NCBI RefSeq assembly: GCF_902706285.1
Contig: NZ_CACSKD010000009.1
Span: 155,041 to 219,040 of the forward strand
Length of the DNA stretch: 64,000 bases
Source: Rhizobium sp. 18055
GTDB taxonomy: Bacteria > Pseudomonadota > Alphaproteobacteria > Rhizobiales > Rhizobiaceae
Direction of reading: 5' to 3'
The notes beneath the pieces are model-generated. The model was not told where the DNA came from. It was given only the letters and a program-made list of their open reading frames with translations, and did no database searches. The position numbers and the translations under genes are program-made. This document shows, one piece after another, positions 47,581 through 57,424 of the stretch. Numbering within the stretch: the first letter of the stretch is position 1; the number at the start of each line of letters is the position of its first letter.

Positions 47581-49035
47581 ATGGGTAAGGTAACAGGATT
47601 TCTGGAAATCGACCGGCAGGTTGCGAAGTATCAGCCGGCGTCGGATCGTATCCGGCATTTCCGTGAATTCACGATCCCGATGTCGGACCCGGAAGTGCAG
47701 AAACAGGCCGCGCGCTGCATGGACTGTGGCATCCCCTATTGCCATGGCCCGACCGGCTGTCCTGTGCACAACCAGATCCCCGACTGGAACGATCTGGTCT
47801 ACAACAACAACTGGGAAGCAGCGATCCAGAACCTGCATTCCACCAACAATTTCCCCGAGTTCACCGGTCGCGTCTGCCCGGCCCCTTGCGAGGAGGCGTG
47901 CACGCTGAACCTCGAGGATGCGCCCGTCGCCATCAAGACCGTCGAGCAGGCGATTGCCGACAAGGCCTATGAGCTCGGCTTCATCCGGCCGCAGCCGGCA
48001 GCCGTTCGCACCGGCAAGAAGGTGGCAGTCATCGGCTCCGGTCCATCAGGCATGGCGGCGGCCCAGCAGCTTGGCCGCGCCGGTCACGAAGTCCATGTCT
48101 TCGAGCGCGAAAGCAAGGCCGGCGGCCTGCTGCGCTATGGCATTCCCGACTTCAAGATGGAGAAGAACTTCATCGATCGCCGCGTCGAGCAGATCTCCGG
48201 TGAAGGCGTCACCTTCCATTATGGCGTCAATATCGGCGTCGACATGAAGGTCGAGCAGCTGCTCGCCGATCATGATGCCGTGCTCTATTGCGGCGGTTCC
48301 GAGACGCCGCGCGAAGCCGGCATTCCGGGCTTCGATTTCGCTGGCGTTCACGATGCGATGCCTTACCTGGTGCAGCAGAACAAGCGCGTCGGCCGCGAAA
48401 ACATCGACAGCGTCGGCTGGGCGTCGGACCCGATCCTCGCCGGTGCCAAGCATGTCGTCGTCGTCGGCGGTGGCGATACCGCGTCGGACTGCGTCGGTAC
48501 GGCGTTCCGTCAGGGTGCCGTAAAGGTCACCCAGCTCGACATTCGCCCGCAGCCGCCGGAGAAGGAAGACAAGCTTGCGGTCTGGCCGTTCTGGGCGACC
48601 AAGATGCGGACCTCGTCGTCGCAGGCCGAAGGTGCCGTTCGCGAGTTCCAGGTGGCAACGCTTGAGTTCGTCGGCGAAGACGGCGTGCTGACAGGCGTGA
48701 AGTGCTGCGAAGTCGATGAACGCCGCAAGCCGATTGCCGGCACCGAGTTCATCATCAAGGCCGACCTCGCCTTCATCGCCATCGGCTTCAGCGGCCCGTT
48801 CACAGACAGCGTGCTGAAGGAGCTCGACGGCAAGCTGACGCTGAACACCGACCGCCGTGGCTCGACCAACGTCGTTGCCAACGACCGCGACTACAAGACC
48901 TCGGTCGACAAGTTCTGGACGGCGGGCGACGTGCGTCGCGGCCAGTCGCTGGTGGTCTGGGCGATCCGCGAGGGACGTCAGGCAGCGCGCGCCATCGACG
49001 AGGCGCTGATGGGTTCGACGGTTCTGCCGCGGTAA
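47581..49035 (+). CDS. gltD: Glutamate synthase (NADPH) small subunit
   Basis: The 484-aa flavoprotein has the N-terminal Fe-S cysteine cluster (ARCMDCGIPYCHGPTGCPV), the FAD site VIGSGPSGMAAAQQLGRAG and the NADPH site VVVGGGDTASDCVGTAFRQG. It passes electrons from NADPH to GltB. I start at ATG 47581 (MGKVTGFLEIDRQ), the usual family start; an in-frame ATG at 47557 with AGAGG upstream is possible. A strong terminator ends the operon. Confidence 0.95.
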   Translation: MGKVTGFLEIDRQVAKYQPASDRIRHFREFTIPMSDPEVQKQAARCMDCGIPYCHGPTGCPVHNQIPDWNDLVYNNNWEAAIQNLHSTNNFPEFTGRVCPAPCEEACTLNLEDAPVAIKTVEQAIADKAYELGFIRPQPAAVRTGKKVAVIGSGPSGMAAAQQLGRAGHEVHVFERESKAGGLLRYGIPDFKMEKNFIDRRVEQISGEGVTFHYGVNIGVDMKVEQLLADHDAVLYCGGSETPREAGIPGFDFAGVHDAMPYLVQQNKRVGRENIDSVGWASDPILAGAKHVVVVGGGDTASDCVGTAFRQGAVKVTQLDIRPQPPEKEDKLAVWPFWATKMRTSSSQAEGAVREFQVATLEFVGEDGVLTGVKCCEVDERRKPIAGTEFIIKADLAFIAIGFSGPFTDSVLKELDGKLTLNTDRRGSTNVVANDRDYKTSVDKFWTAGDVRRGQSLVVWAIREGRQAARAIDEALMGSTVLPR

Positions 49036-49060
49036 CAAACGGCCGATCGATTGACATTGG

Positions 49061-49095
49061 GCCCTGGGCTGCGTGATGCATCCCAGGGCTTTTTT
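49061..49095 (+). terminator. Rho-independent terminator of the glt operon
   Basis: GCCCTGGG (49061-49068) pairs perfectly with CCCAGGGC (49082-49089) and is followed by six Ts (49090-49095). Confidence 0.92.
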
Positions 49096-49239
49096 GTGGG
49101 GCTTTTGCCTGCCGCTGACACGCTGTCTGCCATCGATCGAGAAATGAGCGGAGCCATGGCAAAGGACAGCGCACCGATCTATGCTCCAGCGTGCGTCCGG
49201 CTCTCGCCACGGCTGCACTGCCCCACAGAGGACGACGCA

Positions 49240-49872
49240 ATGCCATCGACCGAGCTTTTGATCACCTTCTTCATCACCACCACCCTGTTCGCCTATATTC
49301 CGGGTCCGGCGATGCTTTACGCCGCGGCGCAGACCCTGGCGCGTGGGCGGCGGGCAGGGTTGATGGCGACGCTCGGGATCCATGTCGGCTGCTATGTGCA
49401 TGTGATCGCTGCGGCTGCTGGCCTGTCGATCATCTTCCATGCGGTGCCGGTGCTCTACATGGCGGTCAAGCTTGTCGGTGCTGCCTATCTGGTCTGGCTC
49501 GGCATTTCGCTGTTTCGCGCGAAGGGGCAGGGGGAACCGCAGCTTGCCGCCGTCGATCCGAAATCCGGGCGGCGGGCGTTCATCGAGAGCATCTCGATCG
49601 AGGTGCTGAACCCGAAGACGGCGATCTTCTTCCTCGCCTTCCTGCCGCAGTTCATCGATCCGTCGGCCGGCTTTCCGGTGTGGCTGCAGTTCGTGCTGCT
49701 CGGCACGATCGTCAATTTCACCTTTTCGTCTGCCGACGTGGTCTGCGTGATGCTGGCGGGCGCCATCGTCTCGAGGCTGCGGCAATCGCGTTCGGCGCAG
49801 CGGCTGGTTCAGCGTGCCGGTGGGGCGATGCTGGTCGGGCTCGGAGCACATCTGGCGCTGCAGAGGAGTTAG
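49240..49872 (+). CDS. LysE family amino acid exporter
   Basis: The 210-aa membrane protein has about six helices and the LysE/RhtB pattern: FAYIPGPAMLYAAAQTLARGRRAGLMATLGIHVGCYVH, split by family Gly and Pro residues, then GAAYLVWLGI and EVLNPKTAIFFLAFLPQFIDP. It probably exports amino acids or homoserine lactones. I start at ATG 49240 (MPSTELLITFF) with AGAGGA upstream. Confidence 0.9.
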   Translation: MPSTELLITFFITTTLFAYIPGPAMLYAAAQTLARGRRAGLMATLGIHVGCYVHVIAAAAGLSIIFHAVPVLYMAVKLVGAAYLVWLGISLFRAKGQGEPQLAAVDPKSGRRAFIESISIEVLNPKTAIFFLAFLPQFIDPSAGFPVWLQFVLLGTIVNFTFSSADVVCVMLAGAIVSRLRQSRSAQRLVQRAGGAMLVGLGAHLALQRS

Positions 49873-50062
49873 CAGGAGGCGCCGTGGGGCGCAAAAGGGC
49901 GTCCGTTTCCGATGATGTTTTCGTGCCAGTTTGCCATGAAACGGAACGCATAGAGGAACTGACCCGTCAGAAACCGTATATCAGCACTTGTTCATCTGTT
50001 AATGGCCGCGTGATATTGCAGCTCGATTGGATGACCCGGCGCAGTTTCCGACGGAGAGAGAA

Positions 50063-52105
50063 ATGATCGTGCTTCACAACATGGGTGTACGCTCACGCAT
50101 GATCGCACTTATTTCTGCGGCGATTCTTCCGTTTGCCGGGTTGATCGGCGCCGGGATTGCCTATTCCTACGCCGAGGCAGACCGCGATGCGCGCGCCACC
50201 GTGACCTATGATGCTCAGCTCGGCGCTGCCAAGTTCTCGCGCGTATTCCTGGATGCAAAGGTCGTGCTTGGTACCTTGCGTGGAATGCCGCCGCTGCAAA
50301 TCCAGGATCGTTCGCGTTGCGATGGCTTCATGCAGAAGGTTCTGGCAAGCCAGCCGATGTTCGTGACAATGGGATTGATCGATGCAGCCGGCAATATCGT
50401 GTGCCACAACAAGCTGGCGGCAACCGGCCTCTTCGGTGACCATGACCTTGCCGTGCGAATGCTCAAAGCCCGTGCGGATGATCTTGTCGTCGGCCGGTTC
50501 ATGGTCGGTCCGGTGAGCAAGAAGCCGACCGTCGCGGTCGCCATGCGCCTGCCGAATACTGCCAGCGGGCAGGAAATTTCCGTGTTCGGATCGCTCAATC
50601 TCGACGTTTTCCAGGAGGTTGCAAAAGCGATCGCGGGCAACACCAACCATACCGTTGCGCTGATCGACACGGCAAGCGAGCGGGTGCTCGTCAGGTGGCC
50701 GAACATCGCCGCTTTCGGGACGCCGTTCCCTAACCATCCCCTTATTCGTGGTGTTGCGCTGCATCCTGAAGGAGGGACGACATTTTCGGTCGGATTCGAC
50801 GACGTCCCGCGCTTTTTCGGCTTCGCACCTGTTTCGGATGCCACCGGCAGTTCGCTGGCACTCGCGCGTGGGTTTCCCGAACAGGAGGCTTTCTCCGAGG
50901 TGAAAAGCAGATCGCTGTGGGCACTGATTTTCTCGCTGTCGGCCTTTCTCGTTGCCATCGCGCTTGCGACGACCATCGCCTACTGGACGCAGCTCAGGCC
51001 GATCAGGCGGTTGGCGCAAATGTCGGAGCGAATCGGTGATGGCGATTTCTCGACACCGGTTTCGATGGAGCGGTGGCAGGCCATGGAGTTCCGCGGCCTG
51101 GCGACCAGCTTGAACAAGAGTGCCGACAAGCTGTCGCTGGCACACGAGGCCGAACAGAAGACCATCGAAAGCGAACGGCGCTTCAGGCTGCTTGCGGACA
51201 ACACGGCAGACATGATCACCACCGTCGATAATTCGGGAAAACGGACGTTTGTTTCCGGCGCATCGCGCGAGATGCTCGGGTATGAGCCTGACGAACTGGT
51301 GGGCCAGGATCCGAAGAACCTGGTGCTCAAGGAAGACCAGCGCGTTGTCGCGAGCTTTCTCGAAGAGATCCGGACGTCGGCCAAGGGCGCCAGCGAGCAG
51401 TATCGTGTGCGCCACCGCGATGGCACGATCTTATGGGTCGAGGTCAACGGCCGTCGGATGACCGATGACAGCGGCTATGTCTTCACCATGCGCAACATAG
51501 CCAAGCGCAAGACAGTGGAGGCTCAGCTGGAAGCGGCGAACGACCAGCTTTCGAGGCTGGCGACGACGGACGAGCTCACCGGGCTCAACAACCGACGGGA
51601 GTTCAACAGGCTGGTAGAGCGGGAAAGCAGGCAAAGCTATCGCGATGGCTCCGATCTCAGCATGCTGTTCATCGATGTCGATCGGTTCAAGGCGTTCAAC
51701 GATGTTTACGGGCATCCCGAGGGTGACCGTTGTCTCAAGGAGGTCGCGGCAGCCATCTCCAAATGCCTGCGCCGGCCGGGTGATCTATCTGCGCGTTATG
51801 GCGGCGAAGAGTTTGCGGTGATCTTGCCGAATACGTCCGCCGATGGCGCGGCTGCGCGCGGCGACGTGATCAGGCAGGCTGTGGCTGCGCTCAACCTGCA
51901 GCATTCTGCGGGCGAGAAAGGCTATGTCACCATCAGCGTCGGTGTGGCGACCACAACCCGGCGAAGCCAGCTGCCGGGAGCGGAGCTTCTGAAAAGGGCG
52001 GACGAGGCGCTCTACACGGCGAAAGCAGAGGGCAGAGACTGCGTTGCGCAATACCAGCCGCAGGCTGCGTCGGTCAGCATGGCGGATGATCGCCAGCATC
52101 GGTGA
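50063..52105 (+). CDS. PAS-GGDEF diguanylate cyclase
   Basis: The 680-aa membrane protein has an N-terminal helix (about residues 10-33), a large periplasmic dCache-like sensor (about 35-285), a second helix, HAMP, PAS (about 375-490) and GGDEF domains. The active site is YGGEEFAVI, intact, and an I-site RPGD lies five residues before it, so product inhibition is expected. It makes cyclic-di-GMP in response to an external ligand. I start at ATG 50063 (MIVLHNMGVRSRM), behind GGAGAGAGAA. Confidence 0.92.
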   Translation: MIVLHNMGVRSRMIALISAAILPFAGLIGAGIAYSYAEADRDARATVTYDAQLGAAKFSRVFLDAKVVLGTLRGMPPLQIQDRSRCDGFMQKVLASQPMFVTMGLIDAAGNIVCHNKLAATGLFGDHDLAVRMLKARADDLVVGRFMVGPVSKKPTVAVAMRLPNTASGQEISVFGSLNLDVFQEVAKAIAGNTNHTVALIDTASERVLVRWPNIAAFGTPFPNHPLIRGVALHPEGGTTFSVGFDDVPRFFGFAPVSDATGSSLALARGFPEQEAFSEVKSRSLWALIFSLSAFLVAIALATTIAYWTQLRPIRRLAQMSERIGDGDFSTPVSMERWQAMEFRGLATSLNKSADKLSLAHEAEQKTIESERRFRLLADNTADMITTVDNSGKRTFVSGASREMLGYEPDELVGQDPKNLVLKEDQRVVASFLEEIRTSAKGASEQYRVRHRDGTILWVEVNGRRMTDDSGYVFTMRNIAKRKTVEAQLEAANDQLSRLATTDELTGLNNRREFNRLVERESRQSYRDGSDLSMLFIDVDRFKAFNDVYGHPEGDRCLKEVAAAISKCLRRPGDLSARYGGEEFAVILPNTSADGAAARGDVIRQAVAALNLQHSAGEKGYVTISVGVATTTRRSQLPGAELLKRADEALYTAKAEGRDCVAQYQPQAASVSMADDRQHR

Positions 52106-52125
52106 TGCCGCACATCCAGTCCGCG

Positions 52126-53337
52126 CTACTTCGCCGACATCTCGGCTGCTGGCTTTGCCGCCGGCATGCTGTAGTCATCGACGCGGCCGGCTGGTGGCTT
52201 GGCCATTTCGCCGTCCTCGACCAGTCTGTCGCGCGGCGACTTGATGTTGCTGACGGGCTGTACGCCGCCGCCCAGCAGCGCCATTCCGCCGTCAAGATTG
52301 GGATCGGAGAGTCCGATCGGGTCGGTATGGTCGGCAGGGTTGGATGACAGGTCGAGGGACGGCAGGTTGCTGCTGTCGAGGCGCACAAGATCCGGGCTTG
52401 CCTGGGTGCCGAGAATGCGGCGTGCGGGTTTTTCGACGTAGAAGGCGATCTTGCGGCGACCGGCGTCTGTCATGTTGATTCCATCGGAGGTGCGCAGGCG
52501 TACCTGCTGGCCGTTGATATCGGAGCCGGTGACAATGAACTCGCCACCTTCGCTGACGAAGCCGTCCCAGATGTCGACAAACTCACCGCCGATCGATTCG
52601 ACCTGCTTGCGGTAGATCTGGTTCAGCTGCACGGCATCGGCCATCATCGAGGGTGAATCGAAGGCCGGCAGGCCAACCCAGAGAAGCGGGATCTTGCGCG
52701 ATGTCACGTCCTTGCCGAAGGCGAGCACGCGGCGCTGATATTCGGCGTACCAGCCGTCGGTGCGGAATTTCTCCTTGCCGACGTCGGTGACCATCTGCTG
52801 GCGGTCATTGGCGCCGAGCATGACGACGACCATGGCGGGCTTGGCCTCGTCGATGAATTTGGTGAGCTGCGCCGGCCAGTCATAATAATCGTCGCGGACC
52901 AGGCCGGAGGCGACGTTGCTGTGGGTTTCGATCAGGATACCCGGTGAATCCTCAAATGCCGCATCCATGCCGACACCGAGGCCGCCGGCCAGGAAATCGC
53001 CGACCACGAGGATCTTCTGGGCATTGTCGAGCTTCTGTACGGTCTTTTCTTCCGGCGCGATGACGGGTGCCGGGCGCGGAGCCGAAACGGCTGCTTTCGG
53101 CGGCGCCTTCTTCCTTTGCGGAGGAGCGGTTCTTGGCGGTGCATATCCTCCGGGCGCCTGCGGTGCCTCCTCGATATAGCGGCGGCCCATGAAGAAATCC
53201 ATGATCGAGCGGCGCTGGTAATATCGTTCCTGCGCCTGCGCCACGGGGACAGGCGGCACTATCCCCGATGACAATACCAGTGCGGCGGCGCCAAGGGCGC
53301 CCCAGCGGGCCATTGTTTTGTTTACTCGTTTACGCAT
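52126..53337 (-). CDS. SGNH/GDSL hydrolase family protein (DUF459)
   Basis: The 403-aa exported protein has a signal peptide (AALVLSSGIVPPVPVAQA), a Pro-rich linker and an SGNH-like domain (about residues 105-315) with ILVVGDFLAGGLGVGM, VVVMLGANDRQQMV and a late SDGINMTDAGRRKIA. This is the DUF459 family, related to esterases that edit peptidoglycan or exopolysaccharide. In block I the usual GDSL serine is replaced (GDFLAGG), so activity may be altered. It is followed on the same strand by a lytic transglycosylase gene upstream. Confidence 0.85.
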   Translation of the reverse strand: MRKRVNKTMARWGALGAAALVLSSGIVPPVPVAQAQERYYQRRSIMDFFMGRRYIEEAPQAPGGYAPPRTAPPQRKKAPPKAAVSAPRPAPVIAPEEKTVQKLDNAQKILVVGDFLAGGLGVGMDAAFEDSPGILIETHSNVASGLVRDDYYDWPAQLTKFIDEAKPAMVVVMLGANDRQQMVTDVGKEKFRTDGWYAEYQRRVLAFGKDVTSRKIPLLWVGLPAFDSPSMMADAVQLNQIYRKQVESIGGEFVDIWDGFVSEGGEFIVTGSDINGQQVRLRTSDGINMTDAGRRKIAFYVEKPARRILGTQASPDLVRLDSSNLPSLDLSSNPADHTDPIGLSDPNLDGGMALLGGGVQPVSNIKSPRDRLVEDGEMAKPPAGRVDDYSMPAAKPAAEMSAK

Positions 53338-53424
53338 CGTCAGCCGCCTCGCATCGGCGCTATTTTCTCATGGAGCGGGACGTGCGTCCACACCCCAAAG
53401 CGCGGTGCGTGTCATTTTGATCGC

Positions 53425-54648
53425 CTATTTGCGAAGCGCATTCAGGAGCGGCATGGACGGTTCGCCGTCGGCCTGCATGCCGATCCGTCCCTGAACGGCT
53501 GCAATCGCGGCCTTCGACCCGCTGCCGAAATTGCCATCGACCTCGCCGTCGTAGTAGCCGAGTGCCTTCAGGCGGGTCTGCAGTTCGAACTTTTCCTTGA
53601 CGTCGAGTGTGCCATCCGGGCGCGGCCAGCGCTGTTTCATGCCGCCATAACCGGCGATCTCGTCGGCGAGCAGGCCAACGGCGATGGCGTAGCTGTCGGA
53701 GGAATTGTACTTCTTGATGGTGTAGAAGTTGCTGGTCATCAGGAAGCCCGGGCCATCGCTGCCAGCCAGCATCTTCAGCACGGCCTTGTCGGCGCCATTC
53801 TTGAAGCCGCTACCATTCGGACGTTTCACACCAAGCGCTGCCCATTGCGACAGGGTCAGCGTCTTGCCGGCCTGCTTCAGGGCGCTTGACGGAACTCGGA
53901 CTTCATAGCCCCAGGTCTTGCCGGCATCCCAGCCGTTTTTCATCAAGAGGTTGGCAGACGTCGCCAGCGCATCGGGAATCGAATTCCAGATGTCGCGGTG
54001 GCCATTGCCGTCGGCATCGACGGCGTAGAGCAGATAGCTGGTCGGAATGAACTGGGTGTGGCCCATCGCGCCTGCCCAGGAACCGGTCATTCCATCAGGT
54101 GAGATGTCGCCGTTCTGCAATATCTTCAGCGCTGCGATCAGTTGCTTTTGTGCGAACTTGGCACGGCGCGGATCGGCATAAGCAAGCGTTGCGAGTGCGC
54201 GCGGCACATAATGCAACCTGTCATCCTTTTCGAGAACCGCGCCGTAATTCGATTCCATCGACCAGATTGCCAGGAGAATCGTTTTGTCGACACCGGAATG
54301 ACGCTCGATCGCGCTCAACGTGGACGCGTGTTTTGCCATCATTTTGCGGCCGATTTGCACGGTATAGGGATTTACACGAGAATCTACGTAGTCCCATATT
54401 TTCGTTGTAAATTCAGGCTGATAGGCTGCTTTTTCCAGCACCGTGGGGTCCGGATCGCTCACACCCGCAAAGGCTTTGCGATAGGTTGCCTTGTTGATGC
54501 CATTTTGAGCGGCTGTTTGGTAAAAGTCCGCAATCCACTTCTGGAACTGCTGGTCGGCCTTCGCGTTTATGGGAGCCAGACCAGCAGACGCGGTCATGAT
54601 GAATGCGAGAGCAAGACCACGAAGGGAGTATTTGTGATTTTGAGTCAT
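53425..54648 (-). CDS. Lytic murein transglycosylase, MltB-like, with peptidoglycan-binding domain
   Basis: The 407-aa protein has a signal sequence (SLRGLALAFIMTASAGLAPINAKA), a GH103/MltB-like catalytic domain with the Glu in LAIWSMESNYGAVL and GAMGHTQFIPTSYL, and a C-terminal peptidoglycan-binding domain (LQTRLKALGYYDGEVDGNFG). It cleaves glycan strands in the periplasm. It lies 87 bp upstream of the DUF459 gene on the same strand, a likely envelope operon. Confidence 0.93.
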   Translation of the reverse strand: MTQNHKYSLRGLALAFIMTASAGLAPINAKADQQFQKWIADFYQTAAQNGINKATYRKAFAGVSDPDPTVLEKAAYQPEFTTKIWDYVDSRVNPYTVQIGRKMMAKHASTLSAIERHSGVDKTILLAIWSMESNYGAVLEKDDRLHYVPRALATLAYADPRRAKFAQKQLIAALKILQNGDISPDGMTGSWAGAMGHTQFIPTSYLLYAVDADGNGHRDIWNSIPDALATSANLLMKNGWDAGKTWGYEVRVPSSALKQAGKTLTLSQWAALGVKRPNGSGFKNGADKAVLKMLAGSDGPGFLMTSNFYTIKKYNSSDSYAIAVGLLADEIAGYGGMKQRWPRPDGTLDVKEKFELQTRLKALGYYDGEVDGNFGSGSKAAIAAVQGRIGMQADGEPSMPLLNALRK

Positions 54649-54849
54649 CGGCGGTCATCCGTCCTTTCGTTTCAGGCACAGCAGAGCGCGAAATTTTCGC
54701 TCGGGCCTGAGACTACCCGAACGGAGTCAACAAATTCTTTACCATGACGAACGAACGCAGTCACTATTTGCAAAACGCCAGCAAATCTCATCTAATCCAA
54801 TCAATTATACGTTATATTTCAAGCGATCGAATCATCGCAGGAGGATTGT

Positions 54850-55737
54850 GTGACAGAGCATAAAAAAGTTCGCAAAGCTGTGTTTCCGGTTGCCGGACTC
54901 GGCACCCGCTTTCTTCCGGCCACGAAAGCCGTGCCGAAGGAAATGCTGACGGTCGTCGATAAGCCGATCATCCAATATGTCGTCGACGAAGCGCTGGAAG
55001 CCGGGATCGAACACTTTGTTTTCGTCACCGGACGTAACAAGCACATCATCGAAGACTATTTCGACATTCACTTCGAACTCGAGCAGACGCTGCGCGAACG
55101 CAGCAAGAGTGCCGAGATCACGCTGCTTGCCGGCCAGCTTCCCAAGGCTGGTACCGTCAGCTTCACGCGCCAGCAGGAGCCGCTCGGCCTCGGACACGCC
55201 GTATGGTGCGCCCGCGAGATCATCGGCAACGAGCCTTTCGCGCTGCTGCTTCCCGACATGATCATGAAGAGTGACACCAAGGGCTGCATGAAGGGCATGA
55301 TCGACCTTTATGCGCAGAGCGGTGGCAACATCGTCGCTGTCGAAGAGTGCGCGCCCGACCAGGCCCACAAATACGGCATCGTCGGCGTCGGTGAACCGAT
55401 CGGCGATGGTTTCCACATCACCGGCATGGTCGAGAAGCCTGCCAAGGGCACGGCACCGTCGAACTTCTTCATCAACGGCCGCTACATCCTGCAGCCCGAG
55501 GTGTTCAAGATCCTCGAAACGCAGGAACGCGGTGCCGGCAACGAGATCCAGTTGACGGACGGTATGCTGAAGCTGCTGAAGGACCAGGATTTCTCCGGTT
55601 ATCACTTCCGCGGCACGACGTACGACTGCGGCGCCAAGGATGGCTTCATCCTCGCCAACGTCGCCTTCGCGCTCGAGCGTGCGGACATTCGTCCGACCGT
55701 TATCGAGGGCTTCAAGGCGCTGACCAAGGACCTCTGA
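54850..55737 (+). CDS. galU: UTP-glucose-1-phosphate uridylyltransferase
   Basis: The 295-aa nucleotidyltransferase has the signature VFPVAGLGTRFLPATKAVPK, KEMLTVVDKPIIQYVV and LLLPDMIMKSD. It makes UDP-glucose for exopolysaccharide, LPS and glucan synthesis; rhizobial orthologues are called exoN. It starts with GTG 54850 behind CAGGAGGATT. It is divergent from the transglycosylase and convergent with the outer-membrane protein gene. Confidence 0.95.
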   Translation: MTEHKKVRKAVFPVAGLGTRFLPATKAVPKEMLTVVDKPIIQYVVDEALEAGIEHFVFVTGRNKHIIEDYFDIHFELEQTLRERSKSAEITLLAGQLPKAGTVSFTRQQEPLGLGHAVWCAREIIGNEPFALLLPDMIMKSDTKGCMKGMIDLYAQSGGNIVAVEECAPDQAHKYGIVGVGEPIGDGFHITGMVEKPAKGTAPSNFFINGRYILQPEVFKILETQERGAGNEIQLTDGMLKLLKDQDFSGYHFRGTTYDCGAKDGFILANVAFALERADIRPTVIEGFKALTKDL

Positions 55738-55755
55738 TCGAGGTCCGTTGTTGCT

Positions 55756-57285
55756 CTAGCGTTTCAGCTTGAGACCGACGCCGGCTCGCCATTGCTGCGA
55801 GTCGGCGCCGGCTTTTCTGGATGTCAGTTCGTAGCCGATGGTGCTCGTCAGATCGAGATATCGGTTGATGTTCCAGGTGAGGCCAGCGCTGGTCGTGTAG
55901 ACCGTCTCGTCGCTGGTGCTGCTATCCGAGGGATAGTCGCGCAAGGTAATCCCGCCCAGGAATGTTCCAACCAGATTGTCGCGCAGTTGATGCGTGACGG
56001 TCGTCGTCATCGCCCGCGAGATGTAGCCTGATTCGCCCGCAGTGGTGGACGGCTGGAGGCTGGTCTGCAGCCCGAAGTCGATATCGGTCCCTCTGAGCGG
56101 CGACCAGCGGACGCTGGCATCGACAACGGTTGCGTCAAGATCGGACAGTCGGTCGTCGTCAAAGGTGCCGATCTCGTAGCCGAGCCCGATTTCACCACGC
56201 AGCTTTTCGCCGAGATCAACCTCGACGCCTGCCTTGGCGCCGTAGGAATTGCCGGAGCGTTGGTAGCCCTGCGCGTCGGTCGTTTCGTCGTAGACCGTCT
56301 TGCCGACATTCGCTTCGATGAAGGGGATGAGGGCCGGCGACAGCTCGTAGCCGATGCGTCCGCGCAATGTGCCGCTGGTCTGGTTTCGGTCACTCAGCGA
56401 CACGGTCGTTCCATCGGACAGCGTGGCGTCCGAATAGATTGTTCGCGCGAGGTCGATGCCGGTGCTGCCGCGCAGGATGCCGAAGTCCCGCTGGATTGCC
56501 GCGCCGAGATTGAGTTCTTGCACGTCCGACTGCTGGTCGGCGTTCTGGATGGCGTTCGGATCGTCCGTATCCTGGCGATAGAAGTGGTAGCCGCCGGTCA
56601 GATGCGCCGTCGTCTCCGCCGGCAGGTCGAGCCGCAGATCGCCGTTGATCTTGAAATCGGGCTGTTCCTCGCCTTCGCCGCTGACGTTCTTCTGCCAGGC
56701 GCCTTCGGTGGTGATCAGCAGTTGATGCAGCGCCCAATCCGAGGTCAGCGTCGTCAGCATGTCGGTTTCGAGGAAGGCGCGGGTCTCTTTGGTGCCGCCG
56801 TCCTTTTGCGTCTCGGTGTTGATGCTCTGGGTCACCGTCGGCCGCAGCACGAAGGTGCCGATGCGGATGCCTGGGGTCTCCTCGGTGGACAGGTTGGCGT
56901 CGGGCTTGCGCGGTCTCCGGTCGTCCAGCGGCGCTTCGCGGGTGTTCAGCCGCATGATGTCCTCGTCGAGGATCGAGCCGGTGGTTTCGTCGCTCGGCTG
57001 GTCGTCGCTTGAGGCCTTCCTGTTGGCGGCATCGGCGGCGGTCGTGTCGTCGGCTGCGCTTGCCGTGCTCGGGACCGTGGTGCCATCGTCGGGCTCGTCA
57101 CCCGTGGCATCGGGCGTCGCGACATAGGAGGATTGTCCGGCGCGGGCGGGCGATGCGGATGCTTGTGCGGATTGCGCGCGCGAGGCAACAGGGGCCAGAA
57201 GCAGACCGCCGGCCAGCGCCATGGATACGGCAATGCCTGCCGCGCGGAGCGGCGTCAGACTGCTCGTGTATCTCCAATGGCCCAT
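55756..57285 (-). CDS. Outer-membrane beta-barrel protein (DUF2320-like)
   Basis: The 509-aa protein has a signal peptide (AVSMALAGGLLLAPVASRA), a low-complexity Ser/Ala/Asp linker (about residues 40-115) and a C-terminal region of alternating residues typical of a beta-barrel (TVTQSINTETQKD, YGAKAGVEVDLGEKLRGEIG, WRAGVGLKLKR). The terminal Leu-Lys-Arg is not the classical Phe. Rhizobial genomes carry similar DUF2320 proteins, often near polysaccharide genes such as galU here. Function unknown; possible porin or polysaccharide outlet. Confidence 0.78.
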   Translation of the reverse strand: MGHWRYTSSLTPLRAAGIAVSMALAGGLLLAPVASRAQSAQASASPARAGQSSYVATPDATGDEPDDGTTVPSTASAADDTTAADAANRKASSDDQPSDETTGSILDEDIMRLNTREAPLDDRRPRKPDANLSTEETPGIRIGTFVLRPTVTQSINTETQKDGGTKETRAFLETDMLTTLTSDWALHQLLITTEGAWQKNVSGEGEEQPDFKINGDLRLDLPAETTAHLTGGYHFYRQDTDDPNAIQNADQQSDVQELNLGAAIQRDFGILRGSTGIDLARTIYSDATLSDGTTVSLSDRNQTSGTLRGRIGYELSPALIPFIEANVGKTVYDETTDAQGYQRSGNSYGAKAGVEVDLGEKLRGEIGLGYEIGTFDDDRLSDLDATVVDASVRWSPLRGTDIDFGLQTSLQPSTTAGESGYISRAMTTTVTHQLRDNLVGTFLGGITLRDYPSDSSTSDETVYTTSAGLTWNINRYLDLTSTIGYELTSRKAGADSQQWRAGVGLKLKR

Positions 57286-57424
57286 AAATTACGCTCGGCA
57301 TGCTTCGAAGTGGTTACCCGAACGTAAAGCCTCGTGGTTAATCATTCGTTGCGAAGGCTGTCTGGCGGGCGCTCAATCACCGGTCCCGGTGGACAGAATG
57401 CGAGAAAGCGGCTAACGCATTGGC